From: Ferruginibacter paludis
Lineage (GTDB): Bacteria > Bacteroidota > Bacteroidia > Chitinophagales > Chitinophagaceae
Length of the DNA: 64,000 nucleotides
Direction of reading: 5' to 3'
Assembly (NCBI RefSeq): GCF_030409685.1
Contig: NZ_JAUFQJ010000001.1
Coordinates: forward strand, 186,001-250,000
Below the pieces are notes generated by a model that was given only the letters and a program-made list of their open reading frames with translations, did no database searches and was not told the DNA's origin. This document shows, one piece after another, positions 10,878-20,441 of the stretch. Both the position numbers and the translations under genes were made by a program. The first letter of the stretch is position 1; each line of letters begins with the position of its first letter.

Positions 10878-11911
10878 TGCAGCAATCACAACATATACTG
10901 GTAATCCGTTTTTCAGCAATGGGTGACGTTGCAATGACTGTACCGGTAATAAAAGCGGTGCTCACCCAAAATCCGCAGGTAAATATTACGGTTGTATCCA
11001 ATGCTTTTTTTCAACCGCTTTTCGAAGGAATAGATCGTTGCCATTTTTATCAGGCTAACCTAAAGCAACAGCACAAGGGGATTGGTGGCATTTTCAGGTT
11101 GTATAAAGAGCTTAAAAAAAATGCTCAAATTAATGCCATTGCTGATCTGCACAATGTATTGCGTTCTTCTATTCTGAAATTATTTTTTAGATCAGGGGGG
11201 TACAAGATAGCCACCATTGATAAAGGCAGAGCTGAAAAAAAAGCGCTGACCAGGAAAGAGAATAAAGTTTTTCAACCACTTACTACCACGCATGAACGTT
11301 ATGCTGATGTTTTCAGACAGCTTGGACTTGTTGTGGATATAAAAATGCAAATACCTGTTTTTAATAAGAGACGAATTCCTGCGGCAGTAGCAACACTGTT
11401 GGAAACAGGTAAAAAAATAATTGGCATAGCGCCCTTTGCACAATACAAAGAAAAAATGTACCCGCTTGAAAAAATGCAGGCAGTCGTTCAACTACTGGTA
11501 GCAGAAAATAACAGCGTATTGCTTTTTGGTGGTGGCGAAAAAGAGTCAGCTGTTTTGCAGCAATGGGAAAATGATCTCGAAAATGTACATTCGGTAGCTG
11601 GTAAATTTTCATTTGCAGAAGAACTTGCTATCATCAGCAATTTAAGTACAATGGTCAGTATGGATTCTGCCAATATGCACCTGGCGGCTTTGTTTGGTGT
11701 TCCGGTAGTCAGTATTTGGGGCGCTACTCATCCCTATGCAGGGTTTACCAGCTGGGGTTTATTGCCTGAAAATATAGTGCAGGCAGATTTATACTGCAGG
11801 CCTTGTTCCGTATTTGGCAATAAGCCCTGTTACCGAGGTGATCATGCTTGTATGCAGATGATTACACGGGATATCATACTTGAAAAAATAACAGGGATGT
11901 CTGATGTCTGA
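10877..11911 (+). CDS. Glycosyltransferase family 9 (heptosyltransferase-like), 344 aa
   Basis: Begins with the GT9 opening ILVIRFSAMGDVAMTVPVI and contains the C-terminal donor-site region MVSMDSANMHLAALFGVPVVSIWGATHP, typical of ADP-heptose:LPS heptosyltransferases. It probably adds a sugar to the lipopolysaccharide core at the inner face of the cytoplasmic membrane. The start is GTG at 10877, overlapping the upstream TAG by one base; no better ATG is near. Cysteines near the end (YCRPCS, KPCYRG, HACM) form a motif common in Bacteroidota copies. The donor sugar is uncertain. Confidence 0.9.
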   Translation: MQQSQHILVIRFSAMGDVAMTVPVIKAVLTQNPQVNITVVSNAFFQPLFEGIDRCHFYQANLKQQHKGIGGIFRLYKELKKNAQINAIADLHNVLRSSILKLFFRSGGYKIATIDKGRAEKKALTRKENKVFQPLTTTHERYADVFRQLGLVVDIKMQIPVFNKRRIPAAVATLLETGKKIIGIAPFAQYKEKMYPLEKMQAVVQLLVAENNSVLLFGGGEKESAVLQQWENDLENVHSVAGKFSFAEELAIISNLSTMVSMDSANMHLAALFGVPVVSIWGATHPYAGFTSWGLLPENIVQADLYCRPCSVFGNKPCYRGDHACMQMITRDIILEKITGMSDV

Positions 11912-12060
11912 TTTTTTGATGTGATTTTGGTGCTGTATTAGGGTTGCCGGGAAAAAATGAACTCACTAACGTTACAAAAAAATAGAGTCTTCTATGTTCT
12001 GTGATATTTTAGTTTCGTAAGAAATCAGATATCAGCGATGAAAAAAATCAGACATAAAAA

Positions 12061-12690
12061 TCAGCTTCCAACTGTCACTGTTACTTTCTTAAAACCTGCA
12101 TCCCGTAAAAAATTTTCCATAATCAGTTTTGCTTTGTCGCCGGCTTTTTGGATAATATTTTGTCTCAAAACAGTAATAATCAGTTTGTCTTTTAATTTTT
12201 GTTTTACAAGTCTTACCTCATCGTCACTCCATACACCCGTTTCTTCAAACGTTTCAAAATCGGAAGGATTAAGAATAACCTGTAATAGCACAGCTTTGGG
12301 CAGACTCACCGAAACGGAATCACCCTTCACAAATATGTTTTTATCAGAGAGTTTGGCGAGATCTACTCCAGCCAAAACCTTTCCTTTTCCAATCAGTATT
12401 ATTTTTTTATCAGGAAATCTCATGCCCGGTATGGATGGCACCAATGGGCCGGAAAAAACAGGTGCACCTTTTATTGTTTGCTCAATTACCACTTCATTAT
12501 AGGCCGTGATGGTAATCAACTGCGCCAGTGCATTTATTTCCTTTATAACAAGGGGAGTGTTATCAATTTCAAGTGGCTGACTCGTAAATACATCTTTGAA
12601 CGAAGGCAGCCATTTTATTTGCTGCAACAAAAAAACAGTTGCAAGCAACAGCAATATAAGCCACAGATACCTGGTAATAGTTTTACGCAT
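12061..12690 (-). CDS. DUF4230 family membrane-anchored protein, 209 aa
   Basis: One N-terminal transmembrane helix (TRYLWLILLLLATVFLLQQI) followed by a soluble domain with ITITAYNEVVIEQTIKG, KIILIGKGKVLAGVDLAKL and SVSLPKAVLLQVILNPSDFETFEETG, the DUF4230 pattern. It is probably anchored in the inner membrane facing the periplasm. Function is unknown. Its ATG directly abuts the stop codon of the upstream paralogue (no spacer), implying translational coupling and a shared product or complex. Confidence 0.85.
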   Translation of the reverse strand: MRKTITRYLWLILLLLATVFLLQQIKWLPSFKDVFTSQPLEIDNTPLVIKEINALAQLITITAYNEVVIEQTIKGAPVFSGPLVPSIPGMRFPDKKIILIGKGKVLAGVDLAKLSDKNIFVKGDSVSVSLPKAVLLQVILNPSDFETFEETGVWSDDEVRLVKQKLKDKLIITVLRQNIIQKAGDKAKLIMENFLRDAGFKKVTVTVGS

Positions 12691-13257
12691 TTAATTTTTT
12701 GTGCTGCTGGCGTTATCAAAGTGAATGGTTATTTTTTCATATCCCAGCCGGTGTAAAAAACTATTTACAAACAAAGCAGCATTCGTTTCTGCTGTTTGTA
12801 AAATACCGAGTTCAGCTACACTTGCTTTTACCTGGGTTTCTGCCTGTATTGCCAGTGCGTTTCTTTCTTCTCCCGAAAAAGGTTGCCGTAAAACGTCGAT
12901 GGATTCGTATTCCTCCACAATATCTTCCGGCTTAATGTTTACAGCAATCATTTTGGAATGTGGCAGTGTAAGGGTAATATTTTTTCCTTCAATTTGCACC
13001 TGTTCACTTTTAATAGCACTCAGGTCAATACCCGCAGTCAGTGTGGCTTTACAACTCATCAGTATTTTTCTGTCGCCTATTTTATACCAGGTTTTATTGT
13101 CGCTGGCTTTTATAATTTTAGTCACAACATACTCCACCGTTGCGAGGTCGCTCATTTGCTGTAAAGCCATTACCTGTTGTAGCCGCTGCTCTTTTTTATT
13201 GCAGGCTGAACAATAAAGAATCAGCAGTAAAAAGGGGCAGTATTTTTTAAAAAGCAT
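12691..13257 (-). CDS. DUF4230 family lipoprotein, 188 aa
   Basis: A lipoprotein signal MLFKKYCPFLLLILYCSAC ends in a YCSAC lipobox with the cysteine at 19. The mature part repeats the pattern of its neighbour: VEYVVTKIIKAS, KILMSCKATLTAGIDLSAI, NITLTLPHSKMIAVNIKPEDI. The two proteins are paralogues with different membrane anchors. The start at 13257 is chosen because it begins the lipoprotein signal and follows a near-consensus -7 box; the longer frame to 13371 would run through the ispD promoter region. The gene is divergent from ispD. Confidence 0.85.
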   Translation of the reverse strand: MLFKKYCPFLLLILYCSACNKKEQRLQQVMALQQMSDLATVEYVVTKIIKASDNKTWYKIGDRKILMSCKATLTAGIDLSAIKSEQVQIEGKNITLTLPHSKMIAVNIKPEDIVEEYESIDVLRQPFSGEERNALAIQAETQVKASVAELGILQTAETNAALFVNSFLHRLGYEKITIHFDNASSTKN

Positions 13258-13262
13258 GGGTG

Positions 13263-13270
13263 CAAAATAA
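13263..13270 (-). promoter_or_regulatory. Probable -7 box for the DUF4230 pair
   Basis: TTATTTTG on the minus strand is one base off TAnnTTTG and ends five bases before the ATG at 13257. It lies back to back with the ispD box 30 bases away. Confidence 0.4.
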
Positions 13271-13300
13271 TTACTAATCTTTATTGTACCCGAAAAATTA

Positions 13301-13308
13301 TAATTTTG
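13301..13308 (+). promoter_or_regulatory. -7 box for ispD
   Basis: TAATTTTG fits TAnnTTTG exactly and ends five bases before the ispD ATG, implying a leaderless or near-leaderless transcript. Confidence 0.5.
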
Positions 13309-13313
13309 CAGTA

Positions 13314-13979
13314 ATGAAAAAAGTAGCAGTAATAGTGGCCGGTGGTAGCGGCACAAGAATGAACAATACAACTCCTAAACAGTTTTTGCTTATTAAAGGC
13401 AAACCGGTTTTATATTATACGCTGAAGACGTTTTTAGATAGTTACAAAGATCTTGAAATAATTTTGGTACTGCCGGAAGAGCATATTGCGGCAGGCCAGG
13501 AAATCATAGATGCATTTTTTGATTATAAAAGAATTCAGATTACAGCGGGCGGACGCACCAGGTTTCATTCTGTACAAAATGGGCTTGCTTTGATAACAGA
13601 TGAATGCATGGTGTTTGTACATGATGGCGTAAGATGCATGCTCACAAAAAAGCTAATCAAGGTTTGTTACGAGGCGGCCCTTGAATTCGGTTCTGCAGTG
13701 CCAGTGACAGAATGCAAAGACAGCATCCGCCTGATAAAAGAAGATGACAACGAAGCTTTTGACCGCAACAGGGTAAAGCTCGTGCAAACACCGCAAACCT
13801 TTCACAGTAAAATTTTATTACCTGCTTTTAAAATTGACTACAAAGATAAATTTACAGACGAGGCAACCGTTGTAGAAGCTTTTGGTTTAAAAGTATACCT
13901 GGTAGAAGGCGAAGAAGACAATATCAAAATTACCCGGCCAATTGACCTTGTAATAGCCGAAACACTATTGGCTGAATAA
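13314..13979 (+). CDS. ispD: 2-C-methyl-D-erythritol 4-phosphate cytidylyltransferase, 221 aa
   Basis: The N-terminus MKKVAVIVAGGSGTRMNN and TPKQFLLIKGKPVLYYTL form the nucleotide-binding signature of IspD. VFVHDGVRCML matches the conserved catalytic DxxR stretch, and DNIKITRPIDLVIAE is the family's C-terminal MEP-binding segment. The enzyme couples CTP and MEP in the third step of the non-mevalonate isoprenoid pathway in the cytoplasm. The ATG at 13314 is preferred over 13284 because of the -7 box directly upstream and the usual N-terminus. Length is normal. Confidence 0.93.
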   Translation: MKKVAVIVAGGSGTRMNNTTPKQFLLIKGKPVLYYTLKTFLDSYKDLEIILVLPEEHIAAGQEIIDAFFDYKRIQITAGGRTRFHSVQNGLALITDECMVFVHDGVRCMLTKKLIKVCYEAALEFGSAVPVTECKDSIRLIKEDDNEAFDRNRVKLVQTPQTFHSKILLPAFKIDYKDKFTDEATVVEAFGLKVYLVEGEEDNIKITRPIDLVIAETLLAE

Positions 13980-13999
13980 TCTTTCCCGGCGGGTTGTTG

Positions 14000-14890
14000 C
14001 TATTTCAAATACTTCAGCGGCCAGGGCAAATGATTGTATCGCAGAAAGAAATAAGGTTCATTAACAGCTCCGAATTTTTGGTAAAAGCCGGCTATGCCGG
14101 GGATGGAAGAACCTTCAAAATCCAGCACAAAATCCTGCCCGCTGAATTCCTTTATCAATTGATCAAATAAAAAATGATTGGCTTCGCATTGCCTGCCCTC
14201 TTTTGTAACAGTTGACATGAGGTTGTACAAACGTTGCTTGTCCTTCAACAGCAGTACAACAGCGATCGTAGCGCCATCGTCATTTATAACCTTTCGTATC
14301 AATAACAACCCTCTTTGTTTTGCAGACTGGCAAAGCACCGAAAAACGTGCATAATCATGCTGATGCACATGCGGCATTCTTTGTGCGTAGTGAAGTTGGT
14401 AAAGCTGTATAGCCTCTTGTATATCGTGTGACGAAACATAGCTGAGATGAAATTTTGCTGCGTGCTTTAAATTTTTGAGTAAATCATTTTTGTACTGCTG
14501 CCGTGTTATTTCGTATGGCTGCTGAAGTGGTAAAACAAAATTTACCTGGGCATTGCCAGCTGGGAAGTTGACAAAAAATTCAGCAAACCTGAACCGTTGT
14601 TTAGCTCCGGCGATAAATAATTGCTGCAGTGTGTCATCACTTTTTGTTGTGCTGAAAATGCCGAGTTGTTGTGTAAACGGCGGCTGGTACAAATAAGCGA
14701 TGCCATATTTTTTATTCCAGGTCAATGGCATTACAGCTTCATAATCATTTAGTACAAGCGCATCCCAGTGTTTGGCCATGGCGTCCAGGTAAAATGAACG
14801 GGCATACACGAGGCCATTGTGGGCGGATTCAATACAGGCATCCCATTTTATTTGATCAATTTGCTGATATGGAATATAGTGAACAGGCAC
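14000..14890 (-). CDS. FemAB/GNAT-like acyltransferase, 296 aa
   Basis: A soluble protein with a GNAT-like C-terminal half: ATIAVVLLLKDKQRLYNLMS, EANHFLFDQLIKEFSGQDFVLDFEGSSIPGIAGFYQKFGA. The layout recalls FemAB or acetyltransferase family 6 proteins that often sit near exopolysaccharide genes. The start is GTG at 14890; the stop codon of the M1 peptidase lies two bases upstream, so translation is likely coupled. The substrate is unknown. Confidence 0.65.
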   Translation of the reverse strand: MPVHYIPYQQIDQIKWDACIESAHNGLVYARSFYLDAMAKHWDALVLNDYEAVMPLTWNKKYGIAYLYQPPFTQQLGIFSTTKSDDTLQQLFIAGAKQRFRFAEFFVNFPAGNAQVNFVLPLQQPYEITRQQYKNDLLKNLKHAAKFHLSYVSSHDIQEAIQLYQLHYAQRMPHVHQHDYARFSVLCQSAKQRGLLLIRKVINDDGATIAVVLLLKDKQRLYNLMSTVTKEGRQCEANHFLFDQLIKEFSGQDFVLDFEGSSIPGIAGFYQKFGAVNEPYFFLRYNHLPWPLKYLK

Positions 14891-14892
14891 AG

Positions 14893-17742
14893 TTAAAATG
14901 CAATTTGAGGAACAACTTTCTTAAGGCTGAAGTTTTGTATGTCGATGCTGAAAGAAATATTTTTTAAGAATCGCTTTTCAGGTATCGTTGATTTAAAATA
15001 ATCCCTGTATACCTTACTGTACAGCAGTGGAACATACACCTGCACTACATCTTTAAAGAAAGATAGTTGCAGGCCGGCATCATAAATAAAACGGCCTGTT
15101 GCAGCATTTTTTTGCCATGATTCTGCGTAAGTGCCCACATCGACAAAGGCTTTTAACGGAATTTTTACCGGCAACAACTGTAAAATATTGATCGCTTTAG
15201 GTATGTCGGTTGTAAAGTTGGCTGCCATCAGCCAGTTATCTGTTTTACCAACTTTGCTACTCAGAAAATCGGTCCTTACTTTAAAAAAGCCATCGCGGTT
15301 CATTATTTGTTGTGATGCCCATCCGTTGAATTCGTTTCGACCCGCAAAGTAATTGCTGTATGTATAGTCTTCATACCCTTTTGGTCCGCTCATGTTCAAA
15401 TGGTAGGCATCTGTTTCAAATTGTTTTAAATAAGTCTTATCACCCAGGTAAATAAACTTGCCTGCAAATAAGCGCAGGTTTAAGCCGCCTTCCTTTGCAT
15501 AGTTAAAATAATAGTTTCCTGTAAATGCCAGCCTTAAAAAACCTTCGCCCTGTTCCGTAAGTAATTCGGTGTTATATGGATATAGCACCCTGCTGTTTGC
15601 CAGCACAAAACGAAGTTGGTTGAGGTAACGACTGGCAGTTGGATAGGTGATTATGTTTTGTTGCTGAACAGTATCTTTTGTAAAAAGAAGGCCCTGTTCT
15701 TCAATAAGAAATGTTTTCCATTGAATAAATTTGGTGGTTGTACTCAAGGCATTTTTTCTGCGGAAAGTATATTTTACAGAAGGCACCAGTTTGCTGAAGC
15801 GAAATGTTTTTTTGTTGCCGGCAGAGTCTGTGAAGGAATCGTTGCTAAATGTCTCGCCGGAGAAGGATATTGCTGTATTGGCACCATTACTGCCATTGTA
15901 CCAATGATAACTGATTCGCCCAAGCCCATTCAATTGACGGCTTCCGGTGGCGTACATGGGAGCTAAGAAAAATTGAAATTTTTCGGCAGGCAAAGTATAA
16001 TTATGGATTAAAACACCCATCATCAGCTTGTCATAAATATTGGTACCAATAGCCGGTGCAACAAAAACGTAGTGATGCTTATCCGTATTGTTGAAACTAA
16101 ATAGGGATGCAAATTTGATATCTTTTTTTACTGCTTTTTGCGGAAGCTGCCCTTTTTTATTGAGCAGGGTAAAGTCGGCCCCCAAATCCTTGCCACTCAC
16201 TTCTTCAAATACTTTTTGCAAGTCTTCGGGATAAGGATGTTTAAATTGCCAGCGCTGGTAATAGGTATGCATACAACTGTCAAATATTGCCCTGCCTAAA
16301 TGCTCTTCCAGCATCTCCATCCACTTGCCTGTTTTATAGTAAGCGATGGTATTATAATTGGTTTCATTAAAATTCTGTGATTCAGTTTCAATGGGCTGGT
16401 CTTTTTTTGAATCATATAAATTTGCTGCTATAAACTGGTCATGGTCTGCCGGCATCCTGCTTTCCAAATATCTCCTGTTTCTTGCATCTTCATTTTGGGG
16501 AACAATGTTTTTACCAGCGCTGTAATAGCGGTTGTCGTAATAGGTATTGATACCTTCATCCATCCATGGATGCATTCTTTCGTTCGTCGCCAGGATGCCA
16601 TAATTCCAGTTGTGGCCCACTTCGTGTTCCAGTACGCTTTCCAGTGCTGCGCTGCTTTTGACGGGCGAAATGGAAGTAATCGTTGGATATTCCATACCGC
16701 CGTCAAAACCCATTTCCACTTCAACCGCTGTAACTGTGCTGTAAGGGTATTCACCCAAAAAACTACTTCGTGTAATAACTGCTTGTTTGATATACTGCAA
16801 ACTATTTTTCCAAATGTCTGCTTGCCCGGGCTGGTAATATGTTGCCACCTGGATGGCTCTTCCCGACGGCAACTGCAAACTGTCTTTTTTTACAATAAAA
16901 GATTTGTCAGCAAACCAGGCAAAGTCATGCACATTGGCTTGTTTGTAAACAAGGGTTTTGGTATTGGTTGCAGATAGAATGGAATTGTCTGGAGCCTTCT
17001 TTTTTTTAAGAAATGGAGGATGCTTTGGAGTGATAATTACCTGTTGTACAAATTTAGTTTTTAAACCAACGGGTGATGTGGTCTCACTGACTAGTTCGCC
17101 AGTAGCGGCTACTACATAATTGGCAGGTAAAGTTATTTGTACTTCATAATTTCCAAACTCGCTGTAAAATTCACCCTGATCAAGGTACGGCATCGCATGC
17201 CAACCCTTACGGTCATACACCGCCGGTTTGGGATACCATTGGGTTATTTGATAAGCCTGCCCAACATGACCTCCGCGTGAAAAATTGTAAGGCAGCTTGA
17301 GATGAAAAGGCGTTTCAATTTTCGCGGTGCTATGTGGTGTAAGTGGTTGCGGCAACAGTAGTTTAAAAATATCCTGGTGCTCCGGATGATCCTGTAACGG
17401 TGCCAGCTGTCCGTTCACCTTAAAATCAAGCCGGTTAATGTAGCCGCGTTTATCTTCATTGCTAAAATAAAAATCGGTTCGTCCATTCTGCAGCAACTGA
17501 TCGCTAAAGGCCGTTCGATCGTTTTTATATGCATTGGGCCAGGCGTGTATCCAGATGAAAAAAAGTGTATCAGGCGAGTTGTTATAATAATCCATTTTTA
17601 CATACCCATCCAGTGTATGGGCAGTGTCATTTAAAGTAACATCGATTGTGTAATTTACCTGCTGCTGCCAATACTTAGTTTGACAAAATATTGCTGAAAA
17701 ACAAAAACTAAAAAGAACCGTTAACAGGATTGTTTTTTTCAA
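14893..17742 (-). CDS. Secreted M1 family (gluzincin) metallopeptidase, 949 aa
   Basis: Signal peptide (about 1-20, ending AIFC) followed by an M1 aminopeptidase catalytic core. The zinc motif HEVGH is at 373-377 and the third ligand Glu396 sits in MDEGINTYYD, the standard HExxH-18-E spacing. GGMEYP at about 348-353 replaces the GAMEN exopeptidase box. A large C-terminal part, from roughly 530, is rich in alternating aromatic strands and ends FSLKKVVPQIAF. It may be a beta-barrel or sandwich domain. It probably degrades peptides at the cell surface or in the periplasm. It is the first gene of a two-gene unit with the GNAT-like gene. Confidence 0.88.
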   Translation of the reverse strand: MKKTILLTVLFSFCFSAIFCQTKYWQQQVNYTIDVTLNDTAHTLDGYVKMDYYNNSPDTLFFIWIHAWPNAYKNDRTAFSDQLLQNGRTDFYFSNEDKRGYINRLDFKVNGQLAPLQDHPEHQDIFKLLLPQPLTPHSTAKIETPFHLKLPYNFSRGGHVGQAYQITQWYPKPAVYDRKGWHAMPYLDQGEFYSEFGNYEVQITLPANYVVAATGELVSETTSPVGLKTKFVQQVIITPKHPPFLKKKKAPDNSILSATNTKTLVYKQANVHDFAWFADKSFIVKKDSLQLPSGRAIQVATYYQPGQADIWKNSLQYIKQAVITRSSFLGEYPYSTVTAVEVEMGFDGGMEYPTITSISPVKSSAALESVLEHEVGHNWNYGILATNERMHPWMDEGINTYYDNRYYSAGKNIVPQNEDARNRRYLESRMPADHDQFIAANLYDSKKDQPIETESQNFNETNYNTIAYYKTGKWMEMLEEHLGRAIFDSCMHTYYQRWQFKHPYPEDLQKVFEEVSGKDLGADFTLLNKKGQLPQKAVKKDIKFASLFSFNNTDKHHYVFVAPAIGTNIYDKLMMGVLIHNYTLPAEKFQFFLAPMYATGSRQLNGLGRISYHWYNGSNGANTAISFSGETFSNDSFTDSAGNKKTFRFSKLVPSVKYTFRRKNALSTTTKFIQWKTFLIEEQGLLFTKDTVQQQNIITYPTASRYLNQLRFVLANSRVLYPYNTELLTEQGEGFLRLAFTGNYYFNYAKEGGLNLRLFAGKFIYLGDKTYLKQFETDAYHLNMSGPKGYEDYTYSNYFAGRNEFNGWASQQIMNRDGFFKVRTDFLSSKVGKTDNWLMAANFTTDIPKAINILQLLPVKIPLKAFVDVGTYAESWQKNAATGRFIYDAGLQLSFFKDVVQVYVPLLYSKVYRDYFKSTIPEKRFLKNISFSIDIQNFSLKKVVPQIAF

Positions 17743-17882
17743 GACAGTTGGGGTTTATCCAAAAATAATAAAAATGTTTCGCACTGATGGGTTTCACACC
17801 AAGTGAACAACGGATACAACGGGCGCCAAGGACTTTTGTTGTACTTTGATTACGGATGTTTTCAGGACAAAGCCTCATGCAG

Positions 17883-19280
17883 TTATTTTCCTTTTCCGGA
17901 TAAAATAATGCGAATGCTGTGCAGCATAATTTTCAAATCTAAGATGATGGATACGTTCTCTATATACATAATGTCATAGGGCATGCGTTCAATCATTTCG
18001 TCAACGGTTGAAGCATAGCCAAACTTTACCATACCCCAACTTGTTAAGCCGGGTTTTACTTTCAGCAGGTATTTATATTCAGGATGTTTAGCCACAATCT
18101 GGTCAATATAAAATTTTCTTTCGGGGCGGGGCCCCACCAGGCTCATTTCTCCCTTTATAATATTGATTAGTTGAGGTAGTTCATCCAAGCGCCATTTGCG
18201 CATTATTTTCCCCCACCTTGTAATACGCTGATCATTGGCACTGCTTAACATCGGTCCATCTTCTTCCGCATTTTTGTTCATGCTCCTGAACTTGTAAATA
18301 GTGAAAGGTTTTCCCTTATAACCCATTCTTTGCTGAAAAAAAATGACCGATCCTGCAGATGAAAAGAGTGTTCTGATGGCGGCGTATAATAATAATGGAA
18401 AGAGTATTACCAGTCCCGTAAGTGCGATCGAAATATCCATCAGGCGTTTGATATTTTTTTGCCAGGATGGCAATATGCCACTATGTACATCAATTAATGG
18501 TATCCCCATTACGTTGGTTGCCTGCACAGCACCACTTATGATATCAACAGCATCAGGTGTGATTTTAATATTGACATCTTTATCACTCAGCAGTCTTAAA
18601 ATGTCAGCGAGCAGATCCCGCTCGTTTTTTTCAACAGTAATAATAACTTCTTCAATGGCATCGCCGGCAATAATATCATCAATGGCAGACAGCTGATTGT
18701 ATTTATAGACTGAGGCAGGTAAGTCAATACCTGCATTACCATTAATATTTAAAAAGCTTGTTATTAAATACCCTGAGTGAGAATTGGTAGTAGTAAACGT
18801 ATTAAAAAAACGAACAGCATTTTTACTGGTTCCAATAAGCAGCACATTAAAAAATACTTTATTCTTTTTTAGCTGCAAATTAACGGCTCTTAAAAATAAG
18901 AGTCTTGAAACAATGGTAAAGAAAAGCATTGGAATCAACAGGCTGTAAAATTCAGCGTAATAATTAAAATTATTTTGCTGGGGATTTTTTAAGATAAAGA
19001 TAAAAAGCAGCACAAGAGTCCCAATCAGGCTTACAACAATTGTTCTTAAAACCTCAGACAATTTTGATTTGTGATAGATATCTTCATATGCACCGCTTAA
19101 AAAATGCAAACTTAACCAACCCGTGGTGTATAAAAGCAGTCCGAGATAAAACCCGGCAGGTAGTGTAAAAGGATAGTGGTAAATAACGGTTCTAAGAAAA
19201 TAAAAGCAAAGCCATGTAAGTATGGCGATACCTGCATCGCTGAGTATATATAAGGTACTATTTATCCTGGGTTGCTTCAA
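17883..19280 (-). CDS. Initiating sugar transferase (polyprenyl glycosylphosphotransferase), 465 aa
   Basis: Four N-terminal transmembrane helices, a CoA-binding-like middle domain (VLLIGTSKNAVRFF), another helix, then the conserved bacterial sugar-transferase domain: FFQQRMGYKGKPFTIYKFRSM, WRLDELPQLINIIKGEMSLVGPRPE. This WbaP/WcaJ-type enzyme transfers a sugar-1-phosphate to undecaprenyl phosphate at the inner membrane, the first step of O-antigen or exopolysaccharide synthesis. No other polysaccharide genes are adjacent apart from the oxidoreductase upstream (gap 37 bases), which may share the transcript. Confidence 0.92.
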   Translation of the reverse strand: MKQPRINSTLYILSDAGIAILTWLCFYFLRTVIYHYPFTLPAGFYLGLLLYTTGWLSLHFLSGAYEDIYHKSKLSEVLRTIVVSLIGTLVLLFIFILKNPQQNNFNYYAEFYSLLIPMLFFTIVSRLLFLRAVNLQLKKNKVFFNVLLIGTSKNAVRFFNTFTTTNSHSGYLITSFLNINGNAGIDLPASVYKYNQLSAIDDIIAGDAIEEVIITVEKNERDLLADILRLLSDKDVNIKITPDAVDIISGAVQATNVMGIPLIDVHSGILPSWQKNIKRLMDISIALTGLVILFPLLLYAAIRTLFSSAGSVIFFQQRMGYKGKPFTIYKFRSMNKNAEEDGPMLSSANDQRITRWGKIMRKWRLDELPQLINIIKGEMSLVGPRPERKFYIDQIVAKHPEYKYLLKVKPGLTSWGMVKFGYASTVDEMIERMPYDIMYIENVSIILDLKIMLHSIRIILSGKGK

Positions 19281-19317
19281 AATGCAGCGTGAATTATCTT
19301 ATGGAAAAAATGAAAGT

Positions 19318-20280
19318 CTATACGCCGCCAATTTTATCCAGTATCTGGTGGGCCACATCCATTGCTCTGAAACCATCTACTACATTTACCGGTGTATCTG
19401 TATTTTGTACAATGGCCTGGTAAAATGCCTGCAGTTCCATCTTTATGGCATTTCCCTCTTCAATAACCGGGTTGGCAATGGCAATAGTTTTTTTACCATT
19501 GTTGGTTTCAATATCAAACGTAAATACATTGGTGTCATCCGGCGCACTCAGTTTTATAATTTCTGTTTTCTTCTCAAGGAAATCAATGCCAATATAGGCA
19601 TCTTTTTGAAAGAGGCGCATCTTCCTCATTTTTTTCATGGAGATACGGCTGCTTGTAAGGTTGGCTACGCAGCCATTATCGAACTCTATGCGTACGTTGG
19701 CAATATCCGGCGTGTCACTCATTACAGCAACACCATTGGCGTTGATCGATTTTACATTGCTTTTTACAAGACTTAAAATAATGTCAATGTCGTGTATCAT
19801 CAAATCCAGTATCACACTAACATCTGTACCCCGGGGATTAAATTGTGCCAGGCGATGCACTTCAATAAACATGGGTTCCAGCCTGCGATTTTTCAAAGCT
19901 AAAAAAGCAGGGTTAAATCGTTCCACATGCCCCACCTGGAATTTTATATTGGCTTCTTTGGTAAGTTTTACGAGTTGCCTTGCCTCATCCATTGTGTTGG
20001 CCAAAGGTTTTTCAACAAACACATGCTTGCCTTTGGTAATAGCTGCTTTGCACAAATTAAAATGGGTGATAGTAGGTGCTACAATGTCAACGGCATCACA
20101 GGCGTCCATCAATTCTTCCGCATTATCAAATCTTACTAACTTGTATTTTTCAATAACCGCGTTGGCTATTTCATCATTGGGGTCAAAAAAACCAACAAGT
20201 GTTGCGCCTTCTATTTCCAGCCAGTTATTTAAATGAAATTTTCCGAGATGGCCAACTCCTAAAACACCCACTTTAAGCAT
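19318..20280 (-). CDS. Gfo/Idh/MocA family oxidoreductase, 320 aa
   Basis: An N-terminal Rossmann fold with GVLGVGHLGKFH (residues 5-16), the conserved IVAPTITHFNLCKAAITKGKH segment and the EKPLANT signature carrying the catalytic lysine, followed by the alpha/beta C-terminal domain with VGHVERFNPAF and MIHDIDIILSL. Such NAD(P)-dependent enzymes act on sugars or nucleotide sugars. Position directly upstream of a sugar transferase points to surface-glycan precursor synthesis. The exact substrate is unknown. Confidence 0.9.
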   Translation of the reverse strand: MLKVGVLGVGHLGKFHLNNWLEIEGATLVGFFDPNDEIANAVIEKYKLVRFDNAEELMDACDAVDIVAPTITHFNLCKAAITKGKHVFVEKPLANTMDEARQLVKLTKEANIKFQVGHVERFNPAFLALKNRRLEPMFIEVHRLAQFNPRGTDVSVILDLMIHDIDIILSLVKSNVKSINANGVAVMSDTPDIANVRIEFDNGCVANLTSSRISMKKMRKMRLFQKDAYIGIDFLEKKTEIIKLSAPDDTNVFTFDIETNNGKKTIAIANPVIEEGNAIKMELQAFYQAIVQNTDTPVNVVDGFRAMDVAHQILDKIGGV

Positions 20281-20441
20281 ATCAATATTCTTTGTTCAAA
20301 GATACCATTGTATCGTTTAATGTGCAGTTATTAAGTTTGTTACGCTGTTCACATCACATGCCCACATTAACAAAGCTGTCGTACACATACTCCACCTCGC
20401 TAAAATCAACTTATCACTTACCACCTATAACTTATAACTAT

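Noticed and set aside
12038-12502. Long plus-strand frame antisense to the DUF4230 gene
   Set aside because: Complementary to a well-supported coding sequence; serine/leucine-rich shadow.
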